DNA of 64,000 nt from Whitmania pigra. Taxonomy: Eukaryota > Annelida > Clitellata > Hirudinida > Haemopidae. Position numbers and translations under genes: made by a program. The notes beneath the pieces were generated by a model. That model did no database searches. It was not told the DNA's origin and worked only from the letters and a program-made list of their open reading frames with translations. Below are positions 1 through 13,515 of this stretch, in pieces. The stretch is from the NCBI GenBank assembly GCA_021613335.1, contig JAJTWR010000263.1, positions 912,001 to 976,000 of the forward strand, given 5' to 3'. The number at the start of each line of letters is the position of its first letter. Position 1 is the first letter of the stretch.

Positions 1-900
1 GATAATTAACAATTTATTGACTCAAGTTCAACAATGTATTAATAGATGGGGCTTTAACTCATTGGATGATTAAGTTTCATGCCAGCTAATGATTTCATAA
101 TTGAATATTATAATTATAATTATAAACATATATATATATATATTATAAACATATCACAAATATAATTATATTAGATATTTATTATAAGAAGAATATTAAA
201 AACAAAAACGAATCAGGGTATTTTCACCAAGTAATAACAGAATAAAAAACAATTTTCATCCATCTGGCTGTGACTCATCTTCGACTAACCTTTTAATCAA
301 TTGATGGATAATTAATCAATTTTGGTTATTATCCATTAGACAAACAATTTTACTTCAATTTCTTTGTAAAATACCTCCTTCGCTTCTTGCAACTTTTGCA
401 AGTCTTCTTGAGCGTGCTTGTGTCATCAGGGACGTCACTGGGTGGTAGGGGGGCTTTGGACGCAAAAAAAGGTCATCTCGATTTATGCGAGGGTTTGCCC
501 CTTGGAAAAAGGTGAAACGATGACGTCTCTGCTTGTCATTGGTGTTTTAAGTTTTCGATTGTTTAAGACTTTGGTTTTTTGTTTTCTTAGTCGATGAAGT
601 TTCCTCATTTGAAACTAAAGTAATTTTGATTATTTTCCATGTTGAAATATTTTTCTAATTTCGTAAAATTTAAATGTAATTAAAAGAACTTGTGACTTTT
701 TAAGTCCTAATTTATTTTGTTATTTTTAAATTTGTAATTTATTAAAACGGAAATTAATTCTTTCATAATATATAATGTCATTAAAACATTTTATATTCAT
801 CAGCTGTTATATCAAGTACGATATTTACTGAGAGTGTTTTCAAGGTTCTTCTACATTTCATGATTTTAAAATATAAATTAAATGTTTTCATTATTTCCAG
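1..900 (+). other. MCTP intron
   Basis: The sequence before exon 901 lies inside or upstream of the truncated MCTP gene. I see no coding exon in it. It holds a (TA)n tract near 125-150 and a degenerate repeat near 430-530 that shares the phrase GCGAGGGTTTGCCCC with 53595-53690. Confidence 0.6.
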
Positions 901-1712
901 GAGGAAAAGAAATCTTTTATGGTAAAGTTCCAAGCTGTTCAAGAAATTTGTCTGACCGTGCAGGAATTCCTCAGTGAAGCTGTCAGCTTCTACGAAAGAG
1001 TAAAAAAGTGAGATTTTTAAAAGTGTGATTTTCTTCTAACGATGAACTTAGCAAATGAAGGTGCATTATTTAATTGTTATTAACGTTAACATTATTGCTG
1101 TTATTAAATATCAGTAGTTCATAGTAATGTTTTAAATAACCGCACGAGAAATTGTGGACCGATTTTGAAATTTGGACCAACATCAGGATCTTCACTATGT
1201 CTAGAATCAACATTTGTTTATCAAAATATAATATAATTTATTAAATAGTAAATTAATATAATTAATATATTAAAATATACTTTATTAAATAATAAATTAA
1301 GTACATAATATTTGCATCCTAACTTCAGCCTTTTCAAATGGAAAGTGCCATGGATCAGTTCGCTGGTGTTCATTATGCTATTGGTTGTCACCGTCATCTT
1401 CTACTTCATCCCCTTCAGGACCATACTTCTCCTTATGGGATTTAAGTTCTTTGTAGTGAGGTTTTTTAGACCCGATACCAGTAATACTAACAAAATTATG
1501 GAATTACTTTCCCGAGTTCACAGCGACAAAGAATTGGTCAGTTTGGTTTTCAAAAATTGATGCCATTTCTTTGTTGATACTATTAAATCGAAAATTCAGC
1601 TACTTTATAATGCATGCATTTGAATATTCTTCGTCCACAGTATCAGTACAAAGAACTGCCTCGCGAATCCAATTCATACGACCAAAAATATCAACAAAAA
1701 TCAAAGACATGA
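901..1712 (+). CDS. MCTP: MCTP (multiple C2 and transmembrane domain protein), C-terminal exons
   Basis: This is the 3' end of a gene that begins before the window. Three exons are seen: 901-1007, 1329-1536 and 1641-1712 (TGA), with in-phase junctions (acceptor TTTCCAG, donor GTGAGA; acceptor CTTCAG, donor GTCAGT; acceptor CCACAG). The first encodes the helix before the membrane region (EEKKSFMVKFQAVQEICL...). The second carries one hydrophobic transmembrane segment (ISSLVFIMLLVVTVIFYFIP), then a basic stretch and ELLSRVHSD. The last gives a short tail, YQYKELPRESNS.... MCTPs are ER-anchored calcium-binding C2 proteins implicated in membrane contact and presynaptic release. The motif order PFR..L..GF.KF..R..RP, LLSRV.SD, YQYKEL is what I know of the MCTP C-terminus. 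The C2 domains must lie upstream of base 1. Confidence 0.85.
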
Positions 1713-2211
1713 CCATTACATGATGCACACGGAATCTGCAAAACTTGAATCTGGAGAATCTTCGGAATTTCTGGCTGTAACAACTTTCATTCAGAGCACT
1801 GAATTTTTATTTTAAATTAACATATTTAGCTGCATGATTTCAAATTTAATTTTATGTCAAGTTTTAGAACATTGCAATGACACTCAGAAGAATTATTTAA
1901 ATTTTCTAAACTAATGTTTGCTGGCAGCATTACTTAGAAGAAACATTGGTGTTATTGAATTTTTTAGAGCTTTAGAATAACTTTAGTGTTTTAAAGCAAG
2001 TCAGACCAAACGTCCAAATGAACTAAAGTGCTCTGACGAAGCGGTTCAGCATATGTAAAATAGGTGTCTGGTTGATACACATCCCGACAGTGCCTAAATC
2101 TAGAATTGTTGAAACTTATTCATTAGTTTTGGTGCTTGAGAAAATATTGTCGTTCAGCGTTTCGTGACTGATACTTAAACTGTCAAACTGCAATAGTTCA
2201 TTCTTCACGAG
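1713..2211. other. Intergenic, MCTP 3' flank
   Basis: No open frame or recognisable repeat is seen. It contains the presumed MCTP 3' UTR and ends where the hexosaminidase tandem duplication begins. Confidence 0.5.
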
Positions 2212-3370
2212 GCACGCTAAATTGTAAAAGTTCCTAATGTGTCAAAACTGCCAACATATACATTACACAACACCTTAATACCGGCATAGACATGGTGGAA
2301 CTCAAGTTTTACCGCATCGCTATTAACATACCGCATGATATATTTCCAAATCCTTATACTCCTTTTAAACATGCTTTATAACAAAAATTCTTTGGGCTAC
2401 AATGATCTCCGCTTAGAACTTAGCTTTTCTAAATTAGACAGGGCTTAGATCCAAATGGCCAAATTTTATAAATGTCGTCTGAGAAACATATTCTTTAACG
2501 ATTTGTTGTCACCTCTTACTTCTGTTGTCAACCGAAGGCATGATTTGTGCCTAATACTCGTTATTTTCATGCAAAATATGATCATTTTACAATAATTCTT
2601 ATTACTTTGAAAAAGTATATCTAATAATATAAATTACAACTTATATATGAAAAATGAAATTATAAGCTTAACTTGCCCTCGCTCAGCCTGCCATGTGATT
2701 TTTAAGATGTATGCAAAATAAATATAATCTAATTTAGTTTAAAATTCCTTAAATATTATTCAAATAATTTACGATTTTGAATTAAAATAATAATAGCTCT
2801 GCCGAATCACTAAATCTGCCACTGGTTACAATATGCCACACCTCCGACAAAGTGTTAGACACTTAGATCCGCAACCGCCCTCCCTCTAACTCGACTAATT
2901 TCAAATTTCGGGATAAGCTACTGCACCTTAGTCCACTAAGTCCCAACAGGAAGCTAAGAATTCCTAGTTAGCCTTATTCATCTAGTCATGCAAATTACTT
3001 TAATTAAATAACCGAACGGTACATAAATAATTGTTTTATTTTAAAATCCAAAATGTTCTTATTCTACTTAGGCTATTTAGTAAATATATATGTATTCAGT
3101 ATCGGTTTCATATAATTTAGGTTCAGTCCTTGAGTTTTTAATCAACTAAAACTGAGCGATCGTGTAGATAAATTCCTCTACAAGTTCGGATGAATAAAGT
3201 TATGTAACTTAGTTGAAATATCCATTAAAATTTGCATCGACAAAATTAACCAACTCGATGGACCACGTGAATTATCATGTGAGTCAGTTACACGACCCAA
3301 TTAAAATTATTTGTTTTCCCTACCACTCTGTATTTATAGATAGAGGGAAGTTCTTAAAATTCGTCTGAGA

Positions 3371-6300
3371 ATGAGGGCGAGACATTTGATTTTCTTCACA
3401 GCGTTGTTTGTTGCAGCTTCGTGCTACAATGAAGGGAGACTTAATGGATACGAAGAGCACGATGATGGCGAGTATCTAAGAAAAGGACAACCAGCTGATT
3501 ATGGTGCCCCATGGCCTCTCCCCCAGCACTACAAGACGTCGAAAAATTTTAAAATTCTCGATACTTCGGACTTCGAGTTTTCTGTAGGAGAATTTACCTG
3601 CGACATTCTGGACCAAGCTTTTTCCAGATATTACAAAATCATCTTTGATCAGAGACCAAAATATCTCAGGTTTTTACCCGCTGCAGCTCCGAAACTCAGC
3701 TCGCTTAATGTCATTCTCCAGAATCCCTGTGAATATCTCCCGACTCTGGAATCAAATGAATCCTGTAAGGCTTCATGCAGCTAATGTTCTAATGATACTA
3801 TCAAGTTAAATTCCGGATATGTGTAATTGAAATATATTTTTTTCATTCGCAGATTCATTAGTCATTGATGACAGTTCTTCAACTTTGAAAGCCAAAAGTG
3901 TTTGGGGAATTCTAAGAGGTCTGGAAACATTTAGTCAAATTGTTCACAAGATTGATGGGAGAGTGAGTATTTTTTTATGTGATGATGATCACAAAATTCA
4001 ATAAAGGAATCCTTAAAATATTAAAATAAATCATTTTTAACATTCAATATATTGACATTTTTCTGTTTGAAGTTGGCAGTTAATTACACGTGGATTGAAG
4101 ATTTTCCGAGGTTTGCATGGAGAGGTGTATTGCTGGACTCGTCAAGGCATTTTCTTCCCGTTCAAACAATTCTGCATAGTTTGGTGAGTTTTTTAAATAA
4201 ACTGATGTTCTGAGAGAACCATATTTCTGACAACTTGTCCGTTGAACTTAGGATGCTATGTCATACAACAAGATCAATGTCTTCCATTGGCACATTGTAG
4301 ATGACCAGTCCTTCCCTTATGAAAGCGTCAAATTTCCTAAACTCAGTCTCAAGGTGTGAATAAACAAAATTATTAATACATATTAGTTATTAGGAATATG
4401 TATTTTATTAAATTGATAAGAATGTTTCGCATAATGAATATTTATTCTGCTTTTCTCTCAGGGTTCGTACCACCCGTACACCCACATTTACACCCAGGCC
4501 GAGGTGGCGCGTGTCATCGAATATGCCAGGGTGAGAGGCATCAGGGTCGTAGTGGAATTTGACACTCCAGGTTTTAAATCTTATCATGTTCATTTAGTGT
4601 TTTGATTTTCATTTATATTATTATTGGTTTATTATGTAATTATGTATTAGTTATTGTTGTGTTAATTATTCCTGTTTGCAAATAATTAATAATATTTAAT
4701 AGGTCACATGAGGTCTTGGGAGAACGGTCAACCAGGCCTTTTGACGGAATGCTACACTGGCTCGAAACCATCCGGAACTTATGGTCCGATTGATCCTTCA
4801 AAGAACTCGACTTATGAATTCATTCGAGACTTCTTCACTGAAGTTTCCGAAGTATTTCCAGATTCCTATGTCCATCTTGGAGGAGATGAAGTTGGCTTCA
4901 ACTGCTGGTAGTTTTATTGCACTTCGATCATCTTCAATGTAATTAAGATAACAATGACCTGGGATGAAATTATTCGATCGAATGTTTACACAGGAGGAGT
5001 AACCCACTGATTAACGATTTCATGAGAAAGATGAAAATTGAGGGAGATTACGCCAAATTAGAAAGTCACTACATCGAGAAGTACGTCCTTGTTGTAATTC
5101 TTGGCTCAATTAGTTTAGAATATGAGGCGGTTTGATTTGCCTGCAAACAAATTAATATACTAAAAAACATATTTACTCTTGCACATTGATGATCATTTAT
5201 TTTCAACTAGGCTGCTGGCAATTATTGGTAAATTAAAGAAAAATTACATTGTCTGGCAAGAAGTTTTTGACCATAAACTTAAGGTCGGTAAGACTCGGAA
5301 CGTATATCGAATGACTTGAAGTAATGGTTTGTTTTTAATAATCTCGTAAAATAATGTCTTGTTATATTTTACTCATAGGTTGATTCCTCAACTGTAGTCC
5401 ATGTGTGGAAAGGAAATCACGCCCTTGAAATGGAAAAGGTGACATCTGCTGGTTTAAAAACAATCCTCTCATCTCCATGGTACCTGGATAAAATCGACTA
5501 TTTCAAATTTAATTGGAATACATATTACGAAGTTGATCCACAAGATTTCAATGGCAAGAAAATTAACCAATTTTTATTTTAGCATCCAGTAAAATGACTT
5601 AGTTCAACCTCATTTCAATTATTATAGGTTCACCACATCAGAAAGCTCTAGTAATGGGTGGGGAGGCTTGTCTTTGGGGAGAATTTGTGGATTCGACTAA
5701 TGTCCACTCAAGACTGTGGTTTGTTTTCGGATCTTTATTTTTTTTAATTTAGCAATTTATTTTAACTGTTATCCTCCTCAGACCCACCAATACGAGACGC
5801 AAAAATTTTGGAACTTTTTTTCAATTTTATAACATTTAAGAGTCAATGAAAGTAACTAAAAAGTTTTTCAATTATTTGTTATGCACACTACAGTAACCAA
5901 CGGGTCTCTATCACTACAATTGATTGTATTATCCGCAAAAGCTTTATGACCTTATGTACACTACAGTGCACGCGGGTCTGAGGAGGTTATGGTGTATGGA
6001 AAAATATCTTACATTTTATCGGGCTTAGTTATTGGCAAAAGCTCAAGTCCACTTATAGTTTCAGAGGATAACTTAAATTTTAATCATGATTACTAGGTTT
6101 ACATTCAATGTTTCGCAAATTAATATTAACTAAAGTTTAATAGCTTGTTAAGTGAGTTAAGTTATTATAACAACCGACATAATTGATATCACGTGCTGAA
6201 GGCAATATTATAATTTATTTAATAACCGTTAATAATATTATAACTTTTGCATCAGCACTTGTTAATTTAGGCCTAGTGCCAGTGCTGTGGCTGAGAGGCT

Positions 6301-6567
6301 GTGGAGTTCTCAGAGTGTGAGAGACAAGAATTCTGCTTTAGTGAGACTTGAAGAACACAGATGCAGAATGCTCAAGTGACTACATTAACCATATTTATTA
6401 ACCTGAAACACAGTTTTATTACTTAATGTGACTATTAGTGATTTCAATAGTTATAATTGGATGTTGATGATTCTGCACGTTGAATAACTTTGCATCTTTT
6501 CAGGAGAGGCATCTTGGCTGGTCCAGTATCAGGTCCTGGATTCTGTGAGACTGAAGTGGCACTCTGA
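3371..6567 (+). CDS. Beta-hexosaminidase (GH20), tandem copy 1
   Basis: A lysosomal or secreted glycosidase that removes terminal N-acetylhexosamine from glycans and gangliosides. Twelve exons: 3371-3764, 3853-3962, 4073-4183, 4252-4353, 4462-4570, 4703-4907, 4994-5080, 5211-5283, 5379-5553, 5628-5718, 6271-6375, 6504-6567, giving 541 residues, the usual animal length. The N-terminus is a signal peptide ([18 protein letters not shown]). The GH20b-like domain follows, then the catalytic barrel with [31 protein letters not shown] and the catalytic pair D337-E338 in HLGGDEV. It ends RRC-rich ([19 protein letters not shown]). A TATAAA-like TATTTATA lies about 40 bases before the start. Exon 9 ends at a GC donor. 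A 214-base inverted-repeat element sits in intron 10. Residues [13 protein letters not shown] in exon 9 differ from copies 2 and 3 and include one extra codon. Confidence 0.93.
5773..5986. mobile_element. Short inverted-repeat element (MITE) in intron 10 of hexosaminidase copy 1
   Basis: Ends are CCTCCTCAGACCCAC and its inverse GCGGGTCTGAGGAGG, flanked on both sides by TTAT (5769-5772, 5987-5990). Copies 2 and 3 lack it at the matching place in intron 10 (for example TTTTAACTGAGGTGCTG in copy 3). It therefore inserted after the duplications. The four-base TTAT target resembles the TTAA of piggyBac-type elements but is not identical. Confidence 0.8.
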
Positions 6568-6878
6568 CCCACTCAGGGATTTTCTGACCTGCATGTTTTT
6601 CGAAATGCAATTGCTTTTAGAATTTTTTCTACAACGGGATTCATTATTCCTGATCCATGAAATGATTAAGTGAACGCAGACTTAATAGTGCTAGTGATTA
6701 TTTGTCTATAAAGTTTCTTATTAAAAAATCGTTAATTTTTTAATTAAAGTGATGGAATGCGTTTTGTTTTATCCGAATGCAGATTGTCCCGGTCAATAGC
6801 ATGGCCACGATATGTAGGCGGCGATAAGAATAGATAAGGACAGAAGGGATAGCTTAAATAAGCCTCTCTAAGCCAGTT

Positions 6879-9072
6879 TATGCATATTAGTAACAAAATT
6901 GCAATAATTCTATCAACAAATCTGCCTTCCATAGTTTTTCATATAAATAATTCTATTATTGGTTTGTGACATGGTAGATTTTAAAACCGTTTTCGATTTC
7001 ACCAAAATCGCGATGCTAATCACTGGTCTTCAGTTATTTTCTGATACTGTCTTTAAGATAACCATCAAAACCTAGTTTCCATCCTGTAATTAAATTGGCT
7101 ACATTTAAACCAACTGTGAAAATTGAATAGAATTGAAGATTAACAGTTTTCAGTTACTTTTTAAGTCATTTGCGAATGCAGCGCCATCTCGTTAACAAAC
7201 CGCACTTCATTCTTCTTTAAGCAACGCCTCCAGCCTCTCATCTCCCAAATTCAACACAACGCAGCGATATGGCCTTAGTTGTAAGCCGACTTCCCAATCA
7301 AGCTCCACGCCCCATCTTCAACGGGCATTAACTTTTCCCGAAATCTCTCCTGTAGATCTTTCAATAGATCAGTATATTTCTTCGTTTTCAGCACATTGCA
7401 TGCTTCGATAAACAAAATGTGCCCCCACCGCTAATTTATATATAATCAAGCATGATGTACAAATATTAACGATTTTAAAATTCTTGCTAAACCACTGAAC
7501 ACCACAACTACGAAGAAAAGTTGGTGTTATAAAGTAATATCGTACGTTGTTCAAATAAATTTGATGTTTTAAAATTATCCTAAAATTAAAATCGTTTGAA
7601 AACAATTTTGATAGACAGTAAATTTTTTTATAACAGAATAAAATGGGATAAGACTTTCATTTTAAGAGTGATAACTGACTTTACTATCAAAATTGCATGT
7701 ATTTTATTCCATGCTTTTGAGAAGTGTTCAACAAATTTGTATAGCAGGACCATTAGAAAAAGCCCATTAAGGACATTTGCTGTAGTCCATGCAAGTGACT
7801 AACAACCAAGGTATGGTGCCTGCTCTATCTGCACCATTTATCAATGTTGAAAAAAACAACACATTGCAAACTGAGAACACTAACTCAAATTGTAATTATT
7901 AGTAACAAATAGTTGAATAATCAAAACAAAAATACATAAAATACATTTGTGGCATGCGAGTTTGCGTAGAGAGTTGCGTGCCTGCGAAAGACGGTGAAAG
8001 AAACAGTCGTTACGTGTCGTGTTCGCAACCCAGCTCGCCCACGGTTAGGGGCGCTACATAAATCGTGGATCGATTAAGAAGTGCCTTCACATCCTATCCG
8101 GATACATAAGGCACTCAAAAATCGGCTAAATACAAATAAAATAGTGCCACGCCCTACAAGTTTCCTATTGTTGACATCAAATAATTTCAGTTAAATACAA
8201 GTTCATGACGGCAATAATTAATTTTTATTAACATAATCATTTATGTTAAGCAATTAATCATTATTAGCATGATATATCATATGCGTCATATCCCACATAC
8301 TTCTGTAAACATTCGGAAGTTCTTTATGCAATGCGTTAACGCTCAACCAATGCAATAAACCATTTCACGTTAAAAATATAAGGTCTAAAGATTTCACGAA
8401 GAACGAACAAAAGTCTGTGAAATCATTTAAGCTTTTATTTTTGTGGTCAGAAATCAAATTTATGGACATTTAATTTAAACACGCATATGATTATAGCACG
8501 CAGATAGGTACATAAAATCGCATATAACATGCGTGTATATGAGTGAATACACTGTATATTTTTTGGTTATTATAATTAATGGGGATTGCGTTTCCCCAAT
8601 GTCGTCGCTGAATAAGAATCCTCTTCAAGATCCAACCTTTGAATTTTTCTAGGAAACTAGATTACAAAATTAACACGGGGATGAAAAAATGCAAATACAG
8701 TAAAAGTCATGTAGAGCGTGATCCTAAAAAGCGGATATTTAAGAATAACGGATTGCTTTATTTGGCACGGAATAACGTTTTTTTAGTTGATGGATATTGA
8801 AGACAGGATAGTTAAGAGGAAAGGACAGTTTGGTCTTACCCTTAAGATGTCCATTACTCAGGACTTTTACTGCACCCGATATTAGAGATTTAAGGATATA
8901 ACTGAACAATCTTACGCTTAGTAAAATTTCTTTTCGAACAATCACTGGATTTAATAACCAGAATTGCTGAAAACGTAAATAATTTAACGTAATTAGCTCA
9001 AGCAATGTCAAAATTTAGAATATTAGAAATAAGCAAACAACTACTGCTATATTTAGAAATGGATTTACAAGG
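6879..9072. other. Spacer between hexosaminidase copies 1 and 2
   Basis: No credible gene. A minus-strand stretch near 7200-7370 reads as a decayed coding relic (LKDLQERFREKLMP, then stops). Position 7945-8065 holds one copy of a dispersed repeat. The rest is AT-rich without recognisable content. Confidence 0.5.
7945..8065 (-). repeat. Dispersed ~120-base repeat, copy A
   Basis: Read on the minus strand it contains TAGCGCCCCTA, GCGAGCTGGGTTGCGAACA, AACGACTGTT and GCAGGCACGCAA in order. The same order occurs at 41075-41200 (+) and, more diverged, at 48000-48118 (+). No coding capacity. It could be a SINE or MITE fragment; I could not define ends or a target duplication. Confidence 0.7.
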
Positions 9073-12000
9073 CACGCTACATTATAAAAGTTCCTAATAT
9101 GCCAAATGGTACACTGCCAACATATACATTACACAACACCTTAATACAGGTATAGACATGGTGGAACTCAAGTTTTACCGCATCGCTATTAATATACCGC
9201 ATGCTATTTTTCCAAATTCTTATACTCATTTTAAACATGCTTTATAAAAAAAAGTCTTTGGACTACACTGATCTCCGCTTAGAACTTAGCTTTTCTAAAT
9301 TAGAGAAGGCTTAGATACAAATGGCCAAATTTTATTAATGTCGTCTGAGAAACATATTCTTTAACGATGTCTTGTCTACTCTTACTTCTGTTGTCAATCG
9401 AAGGCATGATTTGTGCCTAATACTGTTTATTTTCATGCAAAATATGATCATTTTAACATTTTACAATAATTCTTATTACTTTGAAAAAGTATATCTAATA
9501 ATATATATTACAACTTATATATGAAAAATGAAATTATAAGCTTAACTTGCCCTCGCTCAACCTGCCATGTGATTTTTAAGATGTATGCAAAATAAATATA
9601 ATCTAATTTAGTTTACAATTCTTTAAATTTTATTCAAATAGTTTACGATTTTGAACGAAAATAATAATAGCTCTGCCGAATCACTAAATCTGCCACTGGT
9701 TACAATATGCCACACCTCCGACAAAGTGTTAGACACTTAGATCCGCAACCGCCCTCCCTCTAACTCGACTAATTTCAAATTTCGGGATAAGCTACTGCAC
9801 CTTAGTCCACTAAGTTCCAACAGGAAGCTAAGAATTCCTAGTTAGCCTTATTCATCTAGTCATGCAAATTACTTTAATTAAATAACCGAACGGTACATAA
9901 ATAATTGTTTTATTTTAAAATCCAAAATGTTCTTATTCTACTTAGGCTATTTAGTAAATATATATGTATTCAGTATCGGTTTCATATAATTTAGGTTCAG
10001 TCCTTGAGTTTTTAATCAACTAAAACTGAGCGATCGTGTAGATAAATTCCTCTACAAGTTCGCATGAATAAAGTTATGTAACTTAGTTGAAATATCCATT
10101 AAAATTTGCATCGACAAAATTAACCAACTCGATGGACCACGTGAATTATCATGTGAGTCAGTTACACGACCCAATTAAAATTATTTGTTTTCCCTACCAC
10201 TCTGTATTTATAGATAGAGGGAAGTTCTTAAAATTCGTCTGAGAATGAGGGCGAGACATTTGATTTTCTTCACAGCGTTGTTTGTTGCAGCTTCGTGCTA
10301 CAATGAAGGGAGACTTAATGGATACGAAGAGCACGATGATGGCGAGTATCTAAGAAAAGGACAACCAGCTGATTATGGTGCCCCATGGCCTCTCCCCCAG
10401 CACTACAAGACGTCGAAAAATTTTAAAATTCTCGATACTTCGGACTTCGAGTTTTCGGTCGGAGAATTTACCTGCGACATTCTGGACCAAGCTTTTTCCA
10501 GATATTACAAAATTATCTTTGATCGGAGACCAAAATATCTCAGGTTTTTACCCGCTGCAGCTCCGAAACTCAGCTCGCTTAATGTCATTCTCCAGAATCC
10601 CTGTGAATATCTCCCGACTCTGGAATCAAATGAATCCTGTAAGGCTTCATGCAGCTAATGTTTTAATGATATAATCAAGTTAAATTCCGGATGTGTAATT
10701 AAAATATATTTGTTTCATTCGCAGATTCATTAGTCATTGATGACAGTTCTTCAACTTTGAAAGCCAAAAGTGTTTGGGGAATCCTAAGAGGACTGGAAAC
10801 ATTTAGTCAAATTGTTCACAAGATTGATGGGAGAGTGAGTATTTTTTATGTGATGATGATCACAATATTAAATGAAAGAATCCTTAAAATATTAATAAAT
10901 CTTTTTTAACATTCAATATATTGACATTTTTCTGTTTGCAGTTGGCAGTTAATTACACGTGGATTGAAGATTTTCCGAGGTTTGCATGGAGAGGTATATT
11001 GCTGGACTCGTCAAGGCATTTTCTTCCCGTTCAAACAATTCTGCATAGTTTGGTGAGTTTTTTAAATAAACTGATGTTCTGAAAGAACCATATTTCTGAC
11101 AACTTGTCCGTTGAACTTAGGATGCTATGTCATACAACAAGATCAATGTCTTCCATTGGCACATCGTAGATGATCAGTCCTTCCCTTATGAAAGCGTCAA
11201 ATTTCCTAAACTCAGTCTCAAGGTGTGAATAAACAAAATTATTAATACATATTAGTTATTAGGAATATGTATTTAATTAAATTGATAAGAATGTTTCGCA
11301 TAATGAATATTTATTCTGCTTTTCTCTCAGGGTTCATACCACCAGTACACCCACATTTACACTCAGGCCGAGGTGGCGCGTGTCATCGAATATGCCAGGG
11401 TGAGAGGCATCAGGGTCGTAGTGGAATTTGACACTCCAGGTTTTAAATCTTATCATGTTAATTTATTGTTTTGGGTTTCATTTATATTATTATTGGTTTA
11501 TTATGTAATTATGTATTAGTTATTGTTGTGTTAATTATTCCTGTTTGCAAATAAATACTAATCTTTAATAGGTCATACGAGGTCTTGGGAGAACGGTCAA
11601 CCAGGCCTTTTGACGGAATGCTACACTGGCTCGAAACCATCCGGAAAATATGGTCCGATTGATCCTTCAAAGAACTCTACTTATGAATTCATTCGAGACT
11701 TCTTCACTGAAGTTTCCGAAGTATTTCCAGATTCCTATGTCCATCTTGGCGGCGACGAAGTTAGCTTCAACTGCTGGTAGTTTTATCGCATTTCGATCAT
11801 TTCAAATGTAATTAAGGTAACAATGACCTGAGATGAAATTGATCAATCGAATGTTTGCACAGGAGGAGTAATCCACTGATCAATGATTTTATGAGAAAGA
11901 TGAAAATAGAGGGGGATTACGCCAAATTAGAAAGTTACTACATCGAGAAGTATGTCTCTCCTGTTATTCATAGATCCATTAAAGCCGAATTTGAAGCGAT

Positions 12001-13515
12001 TGAATCTGGCTACAATCATCAATAAAATTACATATACCCATGCGTAGTGATGATCATTTTTTCAAATAGGCTGCTTGGAATTGTTGGCAAATTAAAGAAG
12101 AATTACATTGTCTGGCAAGAAGTCTTTGACAACAATTTGAAGGTCTTGTAACATTTATGGAATAATTTGAAGTAATGCCCTACTTTTAATGCTATTGTTA
12201 AAGTTGTTTTTATTATTCTCGTAGGTTGATCCCTCTACTGTAATCCAAGTGTGGAAGGGAAAACATGCCGCAGAAATGGCAAAAGTGACATCTGCTGGTT
12301 TGAAAGCAATCATTTCAACTAATTGGTACCTGGATTACTTCCATCACGGAGCAATTTGGCAGAAATATTACGATGTCGATCCACATGATTTCAATGGCAA
12401 GAAAATTAACCAATTTAGATAAATTTTTTTTGATTTAAAATCCAAGTAATCATAATTGAAAATTCTTTATATCCCAACTTCTTTTCAATTGTTCTAGGTT
12501 CCCCTGAACAGTACGCTCTAGTGATGGGTGGGGAAGCTTGTCTTTGGGGAGAAAAGGTTGATTCGACTAATATCCATTCTAGACTGTGGTTTGTTTTTGG
12601 ACCTTTTCAAACTTCTGCCGTGAAATGTATAACAACTTATTATAACAACGGTGATGCATGGAAAACTACATTCTTACATTTTATTTGCTTAGTTATAAAT
12701 AAGAATTCAAGTCCACTTATAAAGTCAGACGACTACATATTTTTCACCTTAGGCGACAAATTCAATGTCTTGCAAATAATTATTTACTTGATTTTAAATG
12801 CTTGTCATTGTGTTATGTCAGTTACGATATTATGCATTAACACTTTATAACTTTATCGGAATTTATTCAATAATCATTAATATTACTATAACTTGTTAAT
12901 TTAGGCCAAGTGCCAGTGCTGTGGCTGAGAGGCTGTGGAGTTCTCAGAGTGTGAGGGACAAAAATTCTGCTTCAGTGAGACTTGAAGAACACAGATGCAG
13001 AATGCTCAAGTGATTAAACTTAACCACATTTACTAGCCTGAAACACAATTTTACCACCTAATATGATTATCAGTGATTTCAGTAGTTATAATTTGATGTT
13101 GATGATTCTGCTTAATGAAAAAAATTGTATCTTTTTAGGAGAAGCATCCTGGCTGGTCCAGCATCAGGGCCAGGATTCTGTGAGACTGAAGTGGCACTCT
13201 AACCCACTCAGGGATTTTCTACCCTGCATGTTTTTAGAAATGCCATTTCTTTTAGAGTTTTTTTTACAATGGGAATCATTTTTCATTATCAATGAAGTCA
13301 TTGCAGACGTTCTCTTGAATTGTGCTGGCTATTATTTTGTCTATAATGTTTCTTATTAAAGAATAGTTATTTTCGTATTAAAGTGGTGGAATGTGGTTTT
13401 TTTTATCCGAATACAACTTGTGTTGTTCAGTTGCATGACCACGATATTTATGCAGTTATGGGAATAGAAAATGCCAGCAAGGGATGGCTTAAACAAGCCT
13501 CTCTAGCCATGTTGG
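9073..13515 (+). repeat. Tandem duplication, unit 2 (carries hexosaminidase copy 2)
   Basis: Matches unit 1 from GGCACGCTA to AAGCCTCTCT. Coding exons 1 to 6 and their introns are nearly identical to copy 1. Exons 8-12 are more diverged, so the age of the similarity is not uniform along the unit. Confidence 0.85.
10245..13202 (+). CDS. Beta-hexosaminidase (GH20), tandem copy 2
   Basis: Same activity and architecture as copy 1. Exons: 10245-10638, 10725-10834, 10942-11052, 11121-11222, 11331-11439, 11572-11776, 11863-11949, 12070-12142, 12225-12396, 12498-12588, 12905-13009, 13139-13202 (TAA), giving 540 residues. Signal peptide and the first 137 codons match copy 1 except for one residue. 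The catalytic D337-E338 is intact ([12 protein letters not shown]). Exon 6 opens with HTRSWENG where copies 1 and 3 have HMRSWENG. Exon 9 has [16 protein letters not shown]. Intron 9 again uses a GC donor (AATG|GCAAGA). Intact, with no frameshift or stop. Confidence 0.93.

Larger units (their letters stand above)
2212..6878 (+). repeat. Tandem duplication, unit 1 (carries hexosaminidase copy 1)
   Basis: The block starting at GGCACGCTA matches unit 2 at 9073-13515, offset about 6.86-6.87 kb. Identity is very high from about 2820 through exon 1: the upstream 550 bases, the promoter region and the first exon differ at only a few sites. It falls off toward the 3' end of the gene. Homology can still be followed past the stop codon to AAGCCTCTCTA near 6870. 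Confidence 0.85.

Noticed and set aside
4408..4593. Minus-strand 61-codon frame, repeated at 30106
   Set aside because: Shadow of hexosaminidase exon 5; present twice only because the gene is duplicated.
7200..7370. Minus-strand coding stretch LKDLQERFREKLMP
   Set aside because: Interrupted by stops within 35 codons and not matched to any family I know.
12521..12850. 109-codon frame within hexosaminidase copy 2
   Set aside because: Exon 10 read through into intron 10; splice sites and paralogues show the true structure.
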